Source: Synanceia verrucosa
Lineage: Eukaryota > Chordata > Actinopteri > Perciformes > Synanceiidae
Length of the DNA stretch: 64,000 bases
NCBI GenBank assembly: GCA_029721515.1
Contig: CM056569.1
Coordinates: 13,891,507 to 13,955,506 of the forward strand
Direction: 5' to 3'
A program made the translations under genes and the position numbers. The notes beneath the pieces were generated by a model. The model had not been told where the DNA came from. It did no database searches and saw only the letters and a list, made by a program, of their open reading frames with translations. Below, piece by piece: positions 1 to 12,610 of this stretch. Numbering within the stretch: position 1 is the stretch's first letter; the number at the start of each line of letters is the position of its first letter.

Positions 1-580
1 CGTGGCATACATCAGAAGGGCTTAGAGCTTGTAGATCCTAACACACAATTTAGTATTCATGGCACAAACGCACACATACCAGCACAAACTCTGTCACAAA
101 CCACAATCCACACACACAAAATGACAAGAGCTCCCTCCCGCTGCTATCCTTTTTTATCTGGACTGATGTTGAAGCCACAGTAAAGCTGCTGCAACCCAAA
201 GTTGTGGAGCTGTGCAGCCTAGTAGCAGAGCTGGGAGTCTGGTGATACTGAGCCTAAACAAAACGGAGGAGCGAGGAGGGGAGGATGAAGGGATGAAGGG
301 ATGAGAGGAGGAAGAAAGGGCCAAGGGGAAGAGATGGAGTTTAAAAAAAAAAAAAAGTAAGGTGATGAGCAGTGTGACAGAGGTTGCCTCTACATTGTGC
401 ACCCGTCTGACCTATAAAGTCCACAAACACACTTTCATACTGGCTTCTCATCCCACCAGTCTGCTTCTCTGTGTCACCCGGGGGAGGAGGATTGACCTGG
501 CCTAGTCCAAATGCTGCCAGGAGGATTGGATGATCCTGCTTAGGCAGGGTGTGCTGTGAAGCAAGCTAATGAGAGGCCAG

Positions 581-606
581 TGTGTGTGTGTGTGTGTGTG
601 TGTGTG
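581..606. repeat. (TG)n microsatellite
   Basis: Uninterrupted TG dinucleotide run of about 26 bases inside efnb3 intron 1. Confidence 0.95.
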
Positions 607-1083
607 CGGCTTTGCTAAGGGGCTCTGGGTTCAGCCACCCTGGGCAATCTGCCCACTGATGCCGGGACGCATGTGACCCCTTCAGGCCTATAGGCCTGGA
701 TTACTGTTACCACCACTACCACCGCCATTGTGAATGAGTGCATGCATGTTGTTTCCAGGGAGGAAACTTGTTCCTGCATGTGTTCTGACATTGTGAACTA
801 GCTCAGCCAGCCACACAGCTTTTTAATCTCCTTCATCCGAATCATCAGCACTTTTAACAATTACCAAAATCCCAAAGTCACTTCTAAAGCCCCGGGGACT
901 GGGGAGTAAATTAGTTCTTTAGCTAACCCCAGCATATTTACAACGGCACTTTATAGCTGTTATGATGTTGATGAATGTGCACTGCCCCTGCCAAATAAAC
1001 TTATAATCGAGTGATAAAATAATGAATGAATTCCGAGTGGAACAACAAGTCCGTGACGCCTGCCAATTTCCCTCACCTCTCCT

Positions 1084-1107
1084 GTGTGTGTGTGTGTGTG
1101 TGTGTGT
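1084..1107. repeat. (TG)n microsatellite
   Basis: TG dinucleotide run of about 24 bases inside efnb3 intron 1. Confidence 0.95.
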
Positions 1108-2009
1108 ACATCTGCCGTTCCTGATGCATGTGCTTAATGCTCACTTGCACATGCAACAAAGGAGATACATTAGGACCACACACTCTTCACACATGTGCCC
1201 GACAGAGGAGGGGAGGGGAGAAGGAGAGGTCGATTCCCCTGAGTGTCTTTTTCTGTGTGTGTGTGCAGACGATTGATCTGTCTCACGTCTGGATTTTCAG
1301 TCTGACTGCATACCTGTGTGTCCATCTGCCCGCCTGCAATGCCCAAAGAAAGGATGGAAGAAAGAAAGAAAAAGATCCAGCCTCTGGTGGGATTGGCTGT
1401 CTTCTCCTTCCTCCCATGGCCTTTTCCATTCTGCCACATCAGCTCAAACCTCTTTTCACAGCTCCTGTTGCTCTCAGCTCGTAAACTTACACACACTCCT
1501 CTTTTTCACCAGGGGGAAGGAGGTAGGGAGCAAGGGAGCGAGGGAGGGAGCTGCGGCTCCAGCAATATGGTTCATATTCATCCCTTCTCCACTACATTCC
1601 TTCTCTTGTTTTTAACACTCCCTCACTCTTAATATCAAAAACTACCCAGTGGATATTCTCTAATCATTTCGCCTAAGGATGCGTGTAGGCTTAACGGGCT
1701 CCTGCTTGCTTATCCACACAGCCCAGAAAAAGCCGCGGTGCATGCATGAATTATTCATGAAAAGGGAAACCTACGGGTGGATTTTTTCGCGGGAGGTGAA
1801 ACCGGGTGTGGAGTTTCAAACAGACAAACAATCAATAAACGTGTGGAGTGCTGCTCCTTTGATACGACACCCTTGTTTGACCCACTAACACTTATTCCAC
1901 TCTCCATGCGCTCAGTCCCAATATGCTCTCGCCAAAAAGATTTCCAGTGATTTTTTTTTCCTCTTTTTTTTTTTGTAGTTGAAACACTTAGCCCAGTTAG
2001 CTAGTCTTT

Positions 2010-2095
2010 TATCCAGCGCCAATTAGCCGGCGATTAATGAATTATTGAGAAACGGGAAGGGGGGGATTAAATTTTAATGTAGATCTTAGGGGGAA
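2010..2095. promoter_or_regulatory. Candidate homeodomain-site cluster in efnb3 intron 1
   Basis: Several TAAT/ATTA cores sit within about 80 bases (CCAATTAGCC, GATTAATGAATTATT, GATTAAATTTTAATG), flanked by complex, non-repetitive sequence. This is typical of developmental enhancers in the long first intron of ephrin genes, but it rests on motif content only. Confidence 0.3.
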
Positions 2096-5000
2096 TAGTT
2101 GTATTACAAGTCACCGCGAGCGCCGAGCTGAGGAGACGCCCACCCTCAGCAGCCGTTTACATTAATCTACAGCCGTTTTACTGAAGTATGGAAAGAGAGG
2201 GGAAGAAGAGGAGCTGTGAGCAGAGAGGGAGGGGGAATCAGAGCAGAAATCAAACTGGCAAAAACTACAAAACGCCACATGCTGCGATCAGAGTGACTAA
2301 ACGCCAGCATGCATGACTTGACTTCTTTTTCCAATGTGTGTCCACCACTAGTGTGACCTGTTTTATCCCCCCACCCCCAGCAGTAATGTAAGATTCGATC
2401 TTTCATTAGGGTGTCAGTGTAAGGCTGATTATAGGAGATGCTGAGATAAGGATAATGTATGTCGGGGGGGGTCTCTTCCCAAGGTGATCTTTCTGGTTCA
2501 GTTCTCTGTTCCTCAAGCAGAACCTGTATTGGCACTTGAGACTTAACTGGTATTGATTTACTTAGGGTTAGGACAGTCTCAACTGCTCCCTGTGTTTCTC
2601 ATTCACCTCCTGGCACCTGGCTCTGTTTATAAGCCTTCCTACACCTCTGTCTCTCTTCTTTTCCAGCCAGGCTGTAGTAATTTCAACTGATGGAGCAGTC
2701 AATAAGAGCACTTGATGGCTGTAAGCACTTTGATACTGTATTTCAATATAACCTACGCCAGCCTGGACATTTTATTTATTACGTGTTCCTGGAAGGACTC
2801 AGGTAGTATGTCTGAGGCATGAGCATCCTCCACTTCCTGTTCCTCTTCATCTCTGTCACATCTTTTGGCGTCAGCGGCTGCTGTAGTGATATAATTAGTG
2901 GCTGGATGTGACACATGTTTCCAATTTGCTACGTCTGGTCACTGCACCAGAGGGGGGGTGGGAGTAACGGAGGTGGAGATGGAGATAGAGACAGACGGAA
3001 AGTGACAGAGGGGAAAAAAATTGGTGAAGGAATCCAGAAGAAGGAGAGCACAGGAACAGAAGCATCACAATGTGAAGAAAGATAAAGGAAAGAGGGAGGA
3101 AGATACTGAGCTGGAGGATGTTCACAGAGGCGGAAAGAAAAGATGAGGAGGAAAGGTGGAGGGGTTACTGCAGGTGGACGGTCTAAACTTCAAAGCAGAA
3201 GGTCCAGAGGTTAACAATGTGACAGTCCATTTACTACACAGACTAGACGTGAACCATACATACGCTGCTGCTGCGCCTGACTGATGCACACTACTGCTTC
3301 TGCGCCTCATTTCAGAAGTACAAACCACTCGTGTGTGGGCTCAGGACTGTGTCCTTGGAAGATGCACACTATTTGGACAAGCGTTGGGCTCTTAACATAT
3401 TTCAGCCCAGGGCCAAAACCAATTTTGCCCCAAGGCAGCTGAAAAGTAGTCTACTACTCTTGTGATGTAGCGAGCCGAGGAGAAACAAGTACATGGAACG
3501 AAGGGTGTAAAAAAAAAAAATTAAAAAAAAAAGAGGCCAAGAAAATAAACTGGAGGAATGACTAAGCTGATTAACTATGAATAGTAAGCTTCATGAATAA
3601 GCTTCAGAGTACACAATAGGCTTTGTATTTTGAATATATGAGTGAGCAAAATCTGTGGAAGTGACTACAGAGTCTGGCGTCAAAGCCGCTCCCCTCTAAT
3701 TGCCAGCCAGGCCCGTCCACTAAGCCCTGACACCCACCTAACACCAGGCTCCATTAGGAGACAATAGCGTGGAATCACCTGCAAGGCCTCGAAAAGCCAG
3801 AGCTGTTAGCTTTCTCACTGGAAATTACCCTCCCGTGTCCAACTCTACTCCCTGTTGGGTGAATCCACCCACTGCTGACAAAAAGCCCTCATTAAGGGCT
3901 TCATGCCTGGCTCCACAGCAGGGGGCCCACGCACAGTCACATCTGTGGAGGAACTGGGCAGGCCGAAGCCTTCAGGAGCACATTAAAAACCTGTTAGGCG
4001 CTAAAAGAAAAAGCCTCTGGCATGGGTGTGAGCGGAGGATGGCATAGTTTACTAGGCTGCTACAGTAGGCTACGCCTAAGTGAATGTAAATCTGCTTGTG
4101 TAGCTTTTTTGCATTATAAAGTGAGTCATATAGGTAAAGGTTCAAGAACTGGGAGCACAGGATTAGTGTTCCCTTGAAGCTGATAGTGGTGGCTTAGGGT
4201 GGCACCCTTTAGTCCTTTGGTCTGATCGACAAAGACTTCTTTAACTGATTAGTTAGTTTTTTCCTTGAATTGCTCATTTCTAAGAAACATGAGCACATTT
4301 CTAGCAAACAAAACATTTAAAGGAGTGCTTTTGTGTGAGTCTTTGCGGTGAAACTTTCAGATCTAACGATTGCATCAGCTAATCGACTATGGTTTTCTTT
4401 GGTTGACAACCCCAGTCGCCTTCATGGCCTCCATACAGGCCGTCTTGTTATTCTCCATCCCCCTCCTCACCGCCACCAGCCGTCTATTCACTAGGAACAT
4501 TGGCGGAGGTGTGAGAAAAGTGGCCTGGGTCGTTAGGGCCCCTGTAGCCGAGGTGTTTAAAATGACATTTCCTCAGCTAATGCCTGACACCTTCTCTAGA
4601 GGACAGAAACAAAAAATGCAAATGAGCGAGGCCGACTGAGCACACTGGCTGTTTTGAGAGGAGGCCTGAGGACCGCAGGGCCTGTACATACTTTAACCAA
4701 GGTCGTCCAGCCACAGCAATTAGAACACCACACACACACACACAGCTTCTATAAAGCTTACAGGGACTTTACCAACAAGAAGAAGCACAGCTGGATCATC
4801 CACAACAATCAACCCAAGTGTGACAAATTCACAACAGCTGTGAAACAGAGCAGCTCAAGGTGTATACATTTATCTAATCACACTGTTTATACTGAGCCCC
4901 TGCTGTCAGACTGTCACACAATGAGGATGGAAGTGTGTTATTTTGTGGATGAAACGCAACAAATCAGTGGTGAAATCTGACCTGGTTGAACTGTGGGGTT

Positions 5001-5132
5001 TTCTGTGTCACATTACATCACTATCAAGAGTTCCTCGCATTTATTAGATTTTGTTTAAATGTCTCCTCTCGAGTCATAGTCAATATTCAATTCAAGGTGA
5101 TTATTGGATGCTTTAAGGTGAGCTGCTCTTAC

Positions 5133-5248
5133 CTTTCGTTCAGGGAATTCCAGTAGATGGGCTCCATATTGCTGGCAGTGGTCCCCAGTAAATCCAGTAA
5201 GAATATCAGAAGGAACCCCAATCCATTCACACTTCCTCTACACGCCAT
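5133..5248 (-). CDS. efnb3: Ephrin-B3-like protein, coding exon 1 (partial gene)
   Basis: Minus-strand exon starting at ATG 5248-5246 and ending at a GT donor (AAAG|GTAAGAG) at 5133/5132. It encodes 38 residues plus two bases: a short polar start, a hydrophobic signal-peptide core (GLGFLLIFLLDLLG) and then MEPIYWNSLNE. The (L/M)EP(I/V)YWNS signature opens the mature ephrin-B ectodomain. Ephrin-Bs are membrane-anchored ligands of Eph receptors in axon guidance and boundary formation; later exons carry the receptor-binding domain, membrane span and PDZ-binding tail and are outside the window. B3 rather than B1 or B2 is chosen mainly because the next gene is wrap53, as in human. By sequence alone B2 is also possible, since its mature start is very similar. 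Confidence 0.82.
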
Positions 5249-6800
5249 TTCAACCCTGACACCCAGCATATGTATCCCCATTTAAAAAAAGGAAATGGGT
5301 AATAAACTGTGTGTGTTTTCACTGCTGTAGTGAGGAGATTCTCAAAACAATGGATGTGCGACTGCAGCCGATCAGGCTTGTAGGTGAAGGCAGTCAAAGT
5401 GAGAAGTGAAAGCCCGCTTTGTACACAACCTCATGGATCCACAATTCGTTGAAAATTGACTGGATCGAAAAATCAAAATGGGACTGTTAAAATGTGCAGG
5501 AGAAACTTGTTCAATCCGTGCGCCTCGAGCTCCAAAAAAAACGACGGTTTTCTTCTGCGCGTCCACGCTCGTGCAGCCTAGTATTTCAGAGCCAATCCCA
5601 TGACTTTCCCATTAATTTGTCATTTAGTCCTCCTTTTTGCAATTTTTTTCTCCAAAAGCACAGCTCCTTGGCTCAAATATAAACTCCACAGAATCGATTT
5701 TTCTCAGATTTGTCGCCACCCAGGAGCTATTTCTGTTGCCTTTCCGTGCGCCCTGATTGTCTTTTTCTGAACAATGTTCCCTTGTTCTCTGTGCCGACTC
5801 TGTGTGATTTCTCTCCCATTACCTTGTTCTCTCCAAAGAAAATCCACCTTCCAACATTGAAAAAAAATCAGTCCATCTGTCGGAAGGAATCGGACCGAAA
5901 ACACGTGAAGGTTAAAGCGTTTCAAAACGGAAAAGATGCCACTCGTGTCCACGGCTCCATCCTCACACAGACATGGTGATGCTCGGTGGGCTCAGTCAGT
6001 GCGCATTGCAACCCTAATTCTCCTCTTTTGGTGAGGCACACTGGTTCAACACGGCTGGTAAATCCGCGAATCCTCCTGCAACGGATTCGTTGCAAATTAA
6101 AAAAAAGATCCAAAATCGATTAGAAGTCCAAGAATCAATTAAACGCAATAAAACTGCGAGAAACAAACCAAAGAGCTAGAAAAGCACCGCTGCTCCCATA
6201 GTGTCGCAAAAGGCCAACAGGAAACTTGTGAAGGAAAAAGAGACGCGACTTGTGAGCATCATCAGTCCCGTTTGGAAATTGACGCCTATCGGATGCGGCG
6301 CGTCATTTGGATTCGCTCCTCGGCCGCAGCAAAGCGCTTCATTCGTTATCTCATCCGTCTCTCCGCCTCAAAACCCCACTGCTTTGACTTGCCCTAATGC
6401 TCGCAGCGCATTGACACACCGACTGGCTTGTTTGGGAGGAGGAGGAGGGAAAAAGGGGACGTGGATGAATGGGAAAAAAAATCCCCATCCTCCGACTGGC
6501 AGGCAGGGCGCACTGACGGAGCGCAATTCTTCCAGTTTTTTTTTCTTTCAGGGGGGGCGGTATCGACTCCCTTTCAGCGCCTCCTCTCTCCTCCTTCTCT
6601 CTGAGTTTCAGGGGCCCCCGAATCGGACCTCTGGACTCCCCGGTGTTTTATTCTGGCTCCTTTCAAACGCTGAAGAAGACCTCCGCCCCCCACCTCCTCC
6701 TCCTTTATAGAAAAGTGCGCCCCCTCTGATGGAAGAGCAAGAGCGCCCTCAATGCATCCAGTGAGCATCACATGCTGCTCCAAGAGGACTGGAATAAAAA
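5249..6800 (-). promoter_or_regulatory. efnb3: efnb3 5' UTR and promoter region
   Basis: Sequence upstream of the efnb3 start. CpG dinucleotides are frequent, for example around 5515-5570, 5880-5960 and 6240-6420, compared with flanking DNA, consistent with a CpG-rich vertebrate promoter. No obvious TATA box or coding frame was identified and the transcription start cannot be placed. Confidence 0.5.
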
Positions 6801-7132
6801 AAAAGTCATCTGGAATTTAGAAGGATGTTATTCCTATAGGAATATTCAAGGTTTACTAGGGATTAGATATGCCTCAGGGTACATTCTAGGTGTTTCACGC
6901 TATGGTGCATATTTGGGAACATTTTGCTGATTTGTAAATGTCACACATGATCACTGGTCTGGATTCACCTCATCAGTCTGAACTAAAAGGATCCCCTCTC
7001 TGTGTGGGAGGATGTGCTCTTGTTTTTCTTCTCGTTGACAGCAGAGGAGTCCCAGCATCCAGCAGCACTTCAAAGCAGGCCGTTCAGCTTGATGAGGTGC
7101 AGGAGGAGCTGGCTAACAGGGCCCTCTGAGGG

Positions 7133-7133
<1 letters not shown>

Positions 7134-7179
<46 letters not shown>

Positions 7180-7216
7180 GTTTACACTGAGGCCCCGGCA
7201 CTTATTCACTCACTCT

Positions 7217-7257
<41 letters not shown>
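7134..7257. repeat. CA and CT microsatellites
   Basis: A CA run at about 7134-7177, then a CT run at about 7216-7239 that passes directly into a second CA run ending near 7257. Confidence 0.95.
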
Positions 7258-8502
7258 GCTAACATGTGTGAGAGTGGGGATGGAGGACTGTCAAAACTGT
7301 GGCTGCACTGCCCCCATGTGGTGGACACAGAGCGCATCCCGCACTCTCTCCATCCCTGCACCTGAGTGCAGAGGTGTTGCTCTGCTCTCACACACTGCTC
7401 TGCTGAAAACCTTTAAAACTTAGACATACTGTCCTTAAAGGAACACCCCACCATTTTTACACATGCATGTCAGTTTACTATTTGGTAATTGGAGGGAAGG
7501 ACTTTGCATTATGGGAGATGTAGGACATGCACTTTAGAGTTTGAGCAATGTTAAAAATCAGGACATCTGTGCCTCTGCACCTGTTTGATCCTTAAATATA
7601 TGGAAGCATTGCCAAAACACCCCTTTAAGAATCTAAAGGTGCATTTGTCTCATTTCCCTTTGAAAAACAACTAATAAACACACCCAGTGCTCATTTATGT
7701 GAGTAGCCTATAACTCATACATGTTATTCCTGCAATGTTCAGAGTGTGAACGTTTTTCTGATTGTTTAATTTTACTGCCCACATGGTGGACAGTGCATCC
7801 TTAACAGCCAGCCCTGCATGCAATGCTTCATTATCCACCAGAAACTGTAGCTGTATTGCTTTCAGAAACATACACAGAGAGAGAAAGAAAGAGGGAAGAC
7901 ACCTTTAATTGAAAATATTTCAGTGAGAAACAGACAGCAGACTGAGGGAGGAAAAAGTCGATGCACCATGAACGCCTCCTGCTGTTCCTGCACAGCCAGG
8001 GAAAGAAAGGAAATGAAAGGGACAGAGATAGAGGAGAGCACACATGATAGAAAAGTCAGGTATGTTAGAACAGCACACCTGAAGCTGGCAAGGCTTTAGT
8101 GTCTTGCTCTAGGGCACTTCAGCAGATCACATGAGCGATCTACAGGAACTCAAACCAGCGGCGGCACGCTGAAGGATGATCTGCAAGCAAAGACAAAAGT
8201 GCAGGCATTTCCTCTACATATGCAAAATTACAGCATGCTTTCAACAAGAATTGTAATTGTAGGTTATGGGATCCAAACAAGAAACAAAATACAGAGAGGA
8301 GGTTTTATAGAGATGGTCAGCGGGAAGAAAAAAGAGAAAGAGAAAGCAGAGCTGGAGCTGTTTCTGTTGAGCTGACCTCTTGAAACCTTGGCAGGGCAGA
8401 TGACAGAACTAAATGTAGTGGAGGAAGACAGGCTGGTTGAGAGACAACAGCAGTTCAGAGGTGGAGCTGGCATGAAAAACAAACCTTCTCCACTGTCTGT
8501 CT

Positions 8503-8504
<2 letters not shown>

Positions 8505-8539
<35 letters not shown>
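8505..8539. repeat. (GT)n microsatellite
   Basis: Pure GT run of about 35 bases in the efnb3-wrap53 spacer. Confidence 0.95.
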
Positions 8540-8543
<4 letters not shown>

Positions 8544-9419
8544 CTGGCTGGTTTGTGGCTCTCGCTCACGTCCATGTTGAAGATGACTCAGTCTGAAATC
8601 CTGCAGTGCTATGAGAAGCCACCTACATCAGATCCGCCATAGTGCTTGAATAACTGAATGTACTTTCTGGAGGTGATGTGTGAGTAGAAAGAACCATTGA
8701 CATCCATAGCTGGTGTGTCAGTGTGTATTAGGGCCTGTTTATTCATGCAGACCTCATTTACTGCACCGACCTTCAACTCTTCTTCATAACCGCATCCTGT
8801 CCCTGGTGACTCTGGCTGCAGTCTGCTCCAGCTGCCAGACCTCACCACACATAATGTGCTATAAATACACACATGCACGCACACATTCACACAAAACGGA
8901 GCAACACTTTGACACAGCATGTTTAGCTGCAAACATAAGCAATTACAGCGAGTGCACGGTCGACATTATGCATGTAGTAGTGAGGGCTAAGGTTGAGGAC
9001 AGACACATGCACACACACACACCTCAGACAGAAAAACATGCACCCTGGTGGGAGTGAAATTCACACCGAGGGTGGTGCGGAAATGTGTGTGTGCGTGTCA
9101 GAGCAAGGCACCCTCGTCTGCCTTGCAGTTAGAGCTCAGTTGCACGCCTTTTTCCTTCAGCATCTGTCTGTCCCTGTGAGCTTCCTCCACACACACACAG
9201 ATGTATCTTCAGATACAGGGTGGAGGGGATTAAATGAGGAGAGGTGAGGCTTGTGCTACATGCCACGTGCAGATCACACATATGGATCGCACTGTGACTC
9301 GCTGATCATGCATCAGAAAACAGTTTGTACCTGACAGTTGCTCTCTCCCACACTCTCTTCTCCTTATTTTCTCAAATCAAATCCTAAATCTGCTCTTAAC
9401 GTCAAATCTCAACCTCAAA

Positions 9420-9622
9420 CCTGCAAAAAAAAGTGTCGAAAACAAGATAAAAAAAAAAAACCAAAATCTGAGGGAAAATGTCCTCAAAACAAGTGAATTT
9501 ATCTGCCTGTGCAGCAAGATAACTTCATTTAACAAGATTTAAGATGATAAAGTTAAATTATATTATCTAACAAGTCTAAATCCATTTTGTTTATCTTGGT
9601 AAGAACCAAATAATTTGCAGTG
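9420..9622. repeat. Short copy of a TIR element (hAT-like MITE?)
   Basis: The block begins near CTGCAAAAAAAAGTG and ends with CTTGGTAAGAACCAAATAATTTGCAGTG. Its 5' part (AATCTGAGG..., ...CAAGTGAA) and 3' part (ATCTAACAAGT..., TTGGTAAGAA...TAATTTGCAGTG) match both ends of the longer element at 11370-12138. It lacks the internal tandem array. The left terminal repeat is degraded. Confidence 0.6.
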
Positions 9623-10746
9623 TGCAGCTACACTTTCCCAGATTACACTGCATGACTTGCAGGTGCGGTTAGATTAAGAAGAGTGCAGCTTAATTTGATC
9701 ATTTTAAGTACATTTATACACCAACCATCGTGAAAAAGTGTCTGCTCCTACACTGAATCAGCATATTTTTCTTCTGTTTGATTCAGCTCCTCAGACTGGA
9801 ACCTATGATAAGTGGTGTGGCATTGTCCTGTCAGATATTAACAGTCCAGTTGTATTCCCACCGTGTCCCAGGAGTGAAACCAGGTATTATAAGGCTGGTG
9901 CTTGAATCCCAGGCTCCTCTGTAATCCCTGAGTTTTAGCTCTAAAGTAGCCCCTTATGAGGAGCAGGCCACCCACAGTGGGTGTTAGGGGATTTCCCTCC
10001 TATCTTCATGATGCAAAAATAAATCTTTCCACACTTGGACTCTGGCTTTCATATCCTCTGTGTGTCTTCGTCTCGCCTCATCTGCCTCCCTTTTCATTTC
10101 AGCAACAGGGAGCCTCCTTGCTCCTCCTAATCCCCTCCTTCATCTGTCTCCTCAGCCCCTAGCAGAGCTCCTCTGTCCAGACCTGCTCCTCCACCTGCTC
10201 CCCTGACCCCATAACTGCTGACTCGTCTGTAAACCTGCCCTCCAGCCAGAGAGGAGAAATGAGGGAGGGTGGTTATGGAGAAGTGTAAAGAATGTCCAGC
10301 GCTGGGACAAGAGTCAGTCATGTGGCCTGAGGGCCTGGTAGAAGGATGAATTTAGGCCCTACTGCTCTACCTTTCCCCAGAGTGCAATTACACAAGCAAT
10401 TACTCACCGTGGACATCAAACACCACACTATCCCACCCAGATCACATAAAATCTGCTGTGGCTGGCTGTACTTCAACAGGCTCACCCTCATGATAACCAG
10501 CTACAGGGTTTGCCAGAGGGAATGTGTGGAGAGCAGGAGGAGAAGATTAGGAGAGGATGAGATGACGAGAGGAGGATGAGGTGAAGGATGGAGGGACACG
10601 TGTGAATACATATCTTAAAAGTTGATTCTCTGGGCTTACACATCCGTGAGAGAAATATCAATGCGGAGCTACTCCTTTTTACCTGTCAGCAACAGTGGAA
10701 TATGATGATATGACACATCTTTACTCTGTATTAATCTTCCCAGCTA

Positions 10747-11090
10747 TTGCAGATAGCTATCCGTGTGCGTGCCTCCACATCTGGAGTGAATAGGCGGATC
10801 AGACTCGGCAGTGAAATGAAACCTCACGGTGCTGTGCGCTTTCCTGGCTTCAGAGCATGTGCAGGAATACAGGTGCCAATTATTTTCACATCTAATGTAA
10901 ACCAGAGAACAAGGACGCGTCAATCACGGCGGCTGCCTTTTGGAATGGAAATGGCATATATTCATAGGAATGTGGCTATTTTGGCGGCTGATGAAATGGG
11001 CTGGCTGGGACTTATAAAAATATCCCTGCAGATTTCAGGCTTTGTAAGGAAAACCTCAAGTCATTTGAACTTCACACTGGTCCGCCTATA
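10747..11090. promoter_or_regulatory. Candidate enhancer upstream of efnb3
   Basis: A complex stretch with two GGAATG cores (TTTTGGAATGG near 10940 and ATAGGAATGTGG near 10965), the TEAD-type MCAT motif, plus TATATTCATA and CAATTATTT elements. A 114-codon open frame spans it, but there is no family resemblance and no flanking exons. It may be a conserved non-coding element; only cross-species alignment would show this. Confidence 0.25.
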
Positions 11091-11369
11091 ATGAGCACAA
11101 AATGTGGCTGTGTGAAAATCATGTTCCAGTGACTGACTGAGAACAATAATGGGTTTCAATTTTGATACAGGACCATGATGACCTTCCCTGGTTTCAGTTT
11201 AACCTGCATCCTAAAAAGTGCCAGGAGAGGAAGTCATTGATCATCTGCAGCTAAATGCACCGACACACAAGGAACAAAGAGACTGCTAACAGTCAGGCAA
11301 GCACCTTTAACATGCAGTGTTAGTGTAGCATGCTAACATTTGCTAAGTGGCTCAAAACACAAACAGCTA

Positions 11370-12138
11370 CACACTGCAAAGATAAAAAAAAAAAGACTTA
11401 ATCTGAGGAAAAAGGTGCTCACTACAAGTGAAATTATTTCTCCATGCAGAGAGATAATTTCACTTGACAGAATTTCTCAAATTAAGTTTGTTAAATTTAC
11501 AAATAAAATGTATTGAGAAGGTTTAAAATATGCAGAAAATGCTGGTTTTAGTTAAAATTTTACTTTTTAAAGACCCAAAATATGTAAAATATACTAAAAA
11601 TAAGCAGAAAATGCTGGTTTTAAGATGAGATTGTTGAATGTTTACCTTTTAAAGACCTAAAATATGTGAAATATACTGAATACAAGCAGAAAATAAGCAG
11701 AAAATCCTGGTTTTAAGATGAGATTGTTGAATGTTTACCTTTTAAAGACCTAAAATATGTGAAATATACTAAATATAAGCAGAAAATCCTGGTTTTAAGA
11801 TGAGATTGCTGAAAGTTTACCTTTTAAAGACCTAAAATATGTGAAATATACTAAATACAAGCAGAAAAAGCTTGCAACTTGAGTTTCTGAATTTTAAAAC
11901 AAGCTTTAATTGGTGAGACTTTGAGGGAGAGATGTAATATATGTTATTTTAACAGTTATTTACCTCATTTTAAGATTACTTGCCTATTTGAGACAAAAAG
12001 ATAGGGTTGTGCTTGATATGAGGTTATTAAGTTTAGCTCAATACTTAAAATAATAAATTATCTCTTAAAACAAGATAAATGATCTAACATCTAACAAGTT
12101 TTTTCATCTTGGTAAGAAGTAAATAATTTGCAGTGCAG
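11370..12138. mobile_element. Non-autonomous TIR element with internal tandem array (hAT-like MITE?)
   Basis: It starts CACTGCAAAGATAAAA and ends AATAATTTGCAGTG, giving short inverted ends CACTGCAAA / TTTGCAGTG. The flanks CAGCTACA and CAGCTGAG agree at the first five of eight positions, hinting at a decayed 8-bp target duplication as in hAT transposons. The outer parts match the short copy at 9420-9622. The centre is a tandem array at 11541-11872. No transposase frame is present. Confidence 0.6.
11541..11872. repeat. Tandem repeat, about 82-bp unit, four copies
   Basis: Four successive units share GCTGGTTTTA (or CCTGGTTTTA), AAGATGAGATTG, TTTACCTTTTAAAGACC, AAAATATGTGAAATATACT and AAGCAGAAAA. 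Units two to four are almost identical; the first is more diverged. The second carries an extra short AAGCAGAAAAT duplication. The array lies inside the TIR element. Confidence 0.9.
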
Positions 12139-12289
12139 CTGAGGCTGATGGGAAGGTTCCTGGTTTTGCAGGGTTGTGGCAAAATGCGGACATTTGGAGG
12201 GGAACATGAAAGTCAATTTCAATACAAACTTCACGGTGGCGCTAGAGACCAATGATCACCTTTAGTCAGTATTATTCATCCTCTGAGCA

Positions 12290-12610
12290 CCATGAATGCT
12301 TGAATGACTCGAACATTAATGATTTGACTGAGAAGTGATGTCTAGAGGACTGGATCAGAGCATCTCCAGAACTGCAGCTCTGGTGGTCTGTTCCTGGTCT
12401 GCAGTGGTCAGGATCTATCAAAAGTGGTCCGAGGAAGGACCAGTGGTGAACCAGAGACAGGGTCATGAGAGGACAAGGATCATCGATGCAGGTGGGGAGT
12501 GAAGGCTGGTCCTGGTGGTCTGATCCAACAGAGCAGAGAAGTTAATGCTGCTGAAGCTAGAAAGAAGTCACATACCACAGAGTAAACCTTCAGGGGTCAG
12601 AGGTCAGGGC
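12290..12610 (+). mobile_element. Probable fish RTE-type LINE fragment
   Basis: The stretch with GATCATCGATGCAGGTGGGG, CTGGTGGTCTGATCCAACAG and GAAGTTAATGCTG resembles from memory an abundant RTE-like (Rex3/Expander-type) LINE sequence of fish. It is non-coding here and broken. The family name is recalled, not computed. Confidence 0.4.

Larger units (their letters stand above)
1..5132 (-). other. efnb3: efnb3 intron 1 (5' part within window)
   Basis: This non-coding stretch follows the efnb3 exon 1 splice donor at 5132/5131 on the minus strand. No second ephrin exon (the receptor-binding core with its conserved cysteines) was found in any minus frame, so intron 1 runs past the left edge. It holds TG microsatellites (581-606, 1084-1107), a homeodomain-site-rich block (about 2010-2090) and complex, non-repetitive stretches (about 3690-4060 and 4360-4640) that may be regulatory. 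Open frames here show no family resemblance and I treat them as chance. Confidence 0.7.

Noticed and set aside
1..5132. Second exon of efnb3
   Set aside because: No minus-strand frame shows the cysteine-bearing ephrin core; the exon is most likely beyond the left edge.
6201..6710. 169-codon plus-strand frame upstream of efnb3
   Set aside because: It lies in the CpG-rich efnb3 promoter, has low-complexity Pro/Ser/Gly content, and shows no family resemblance or supporting exons.
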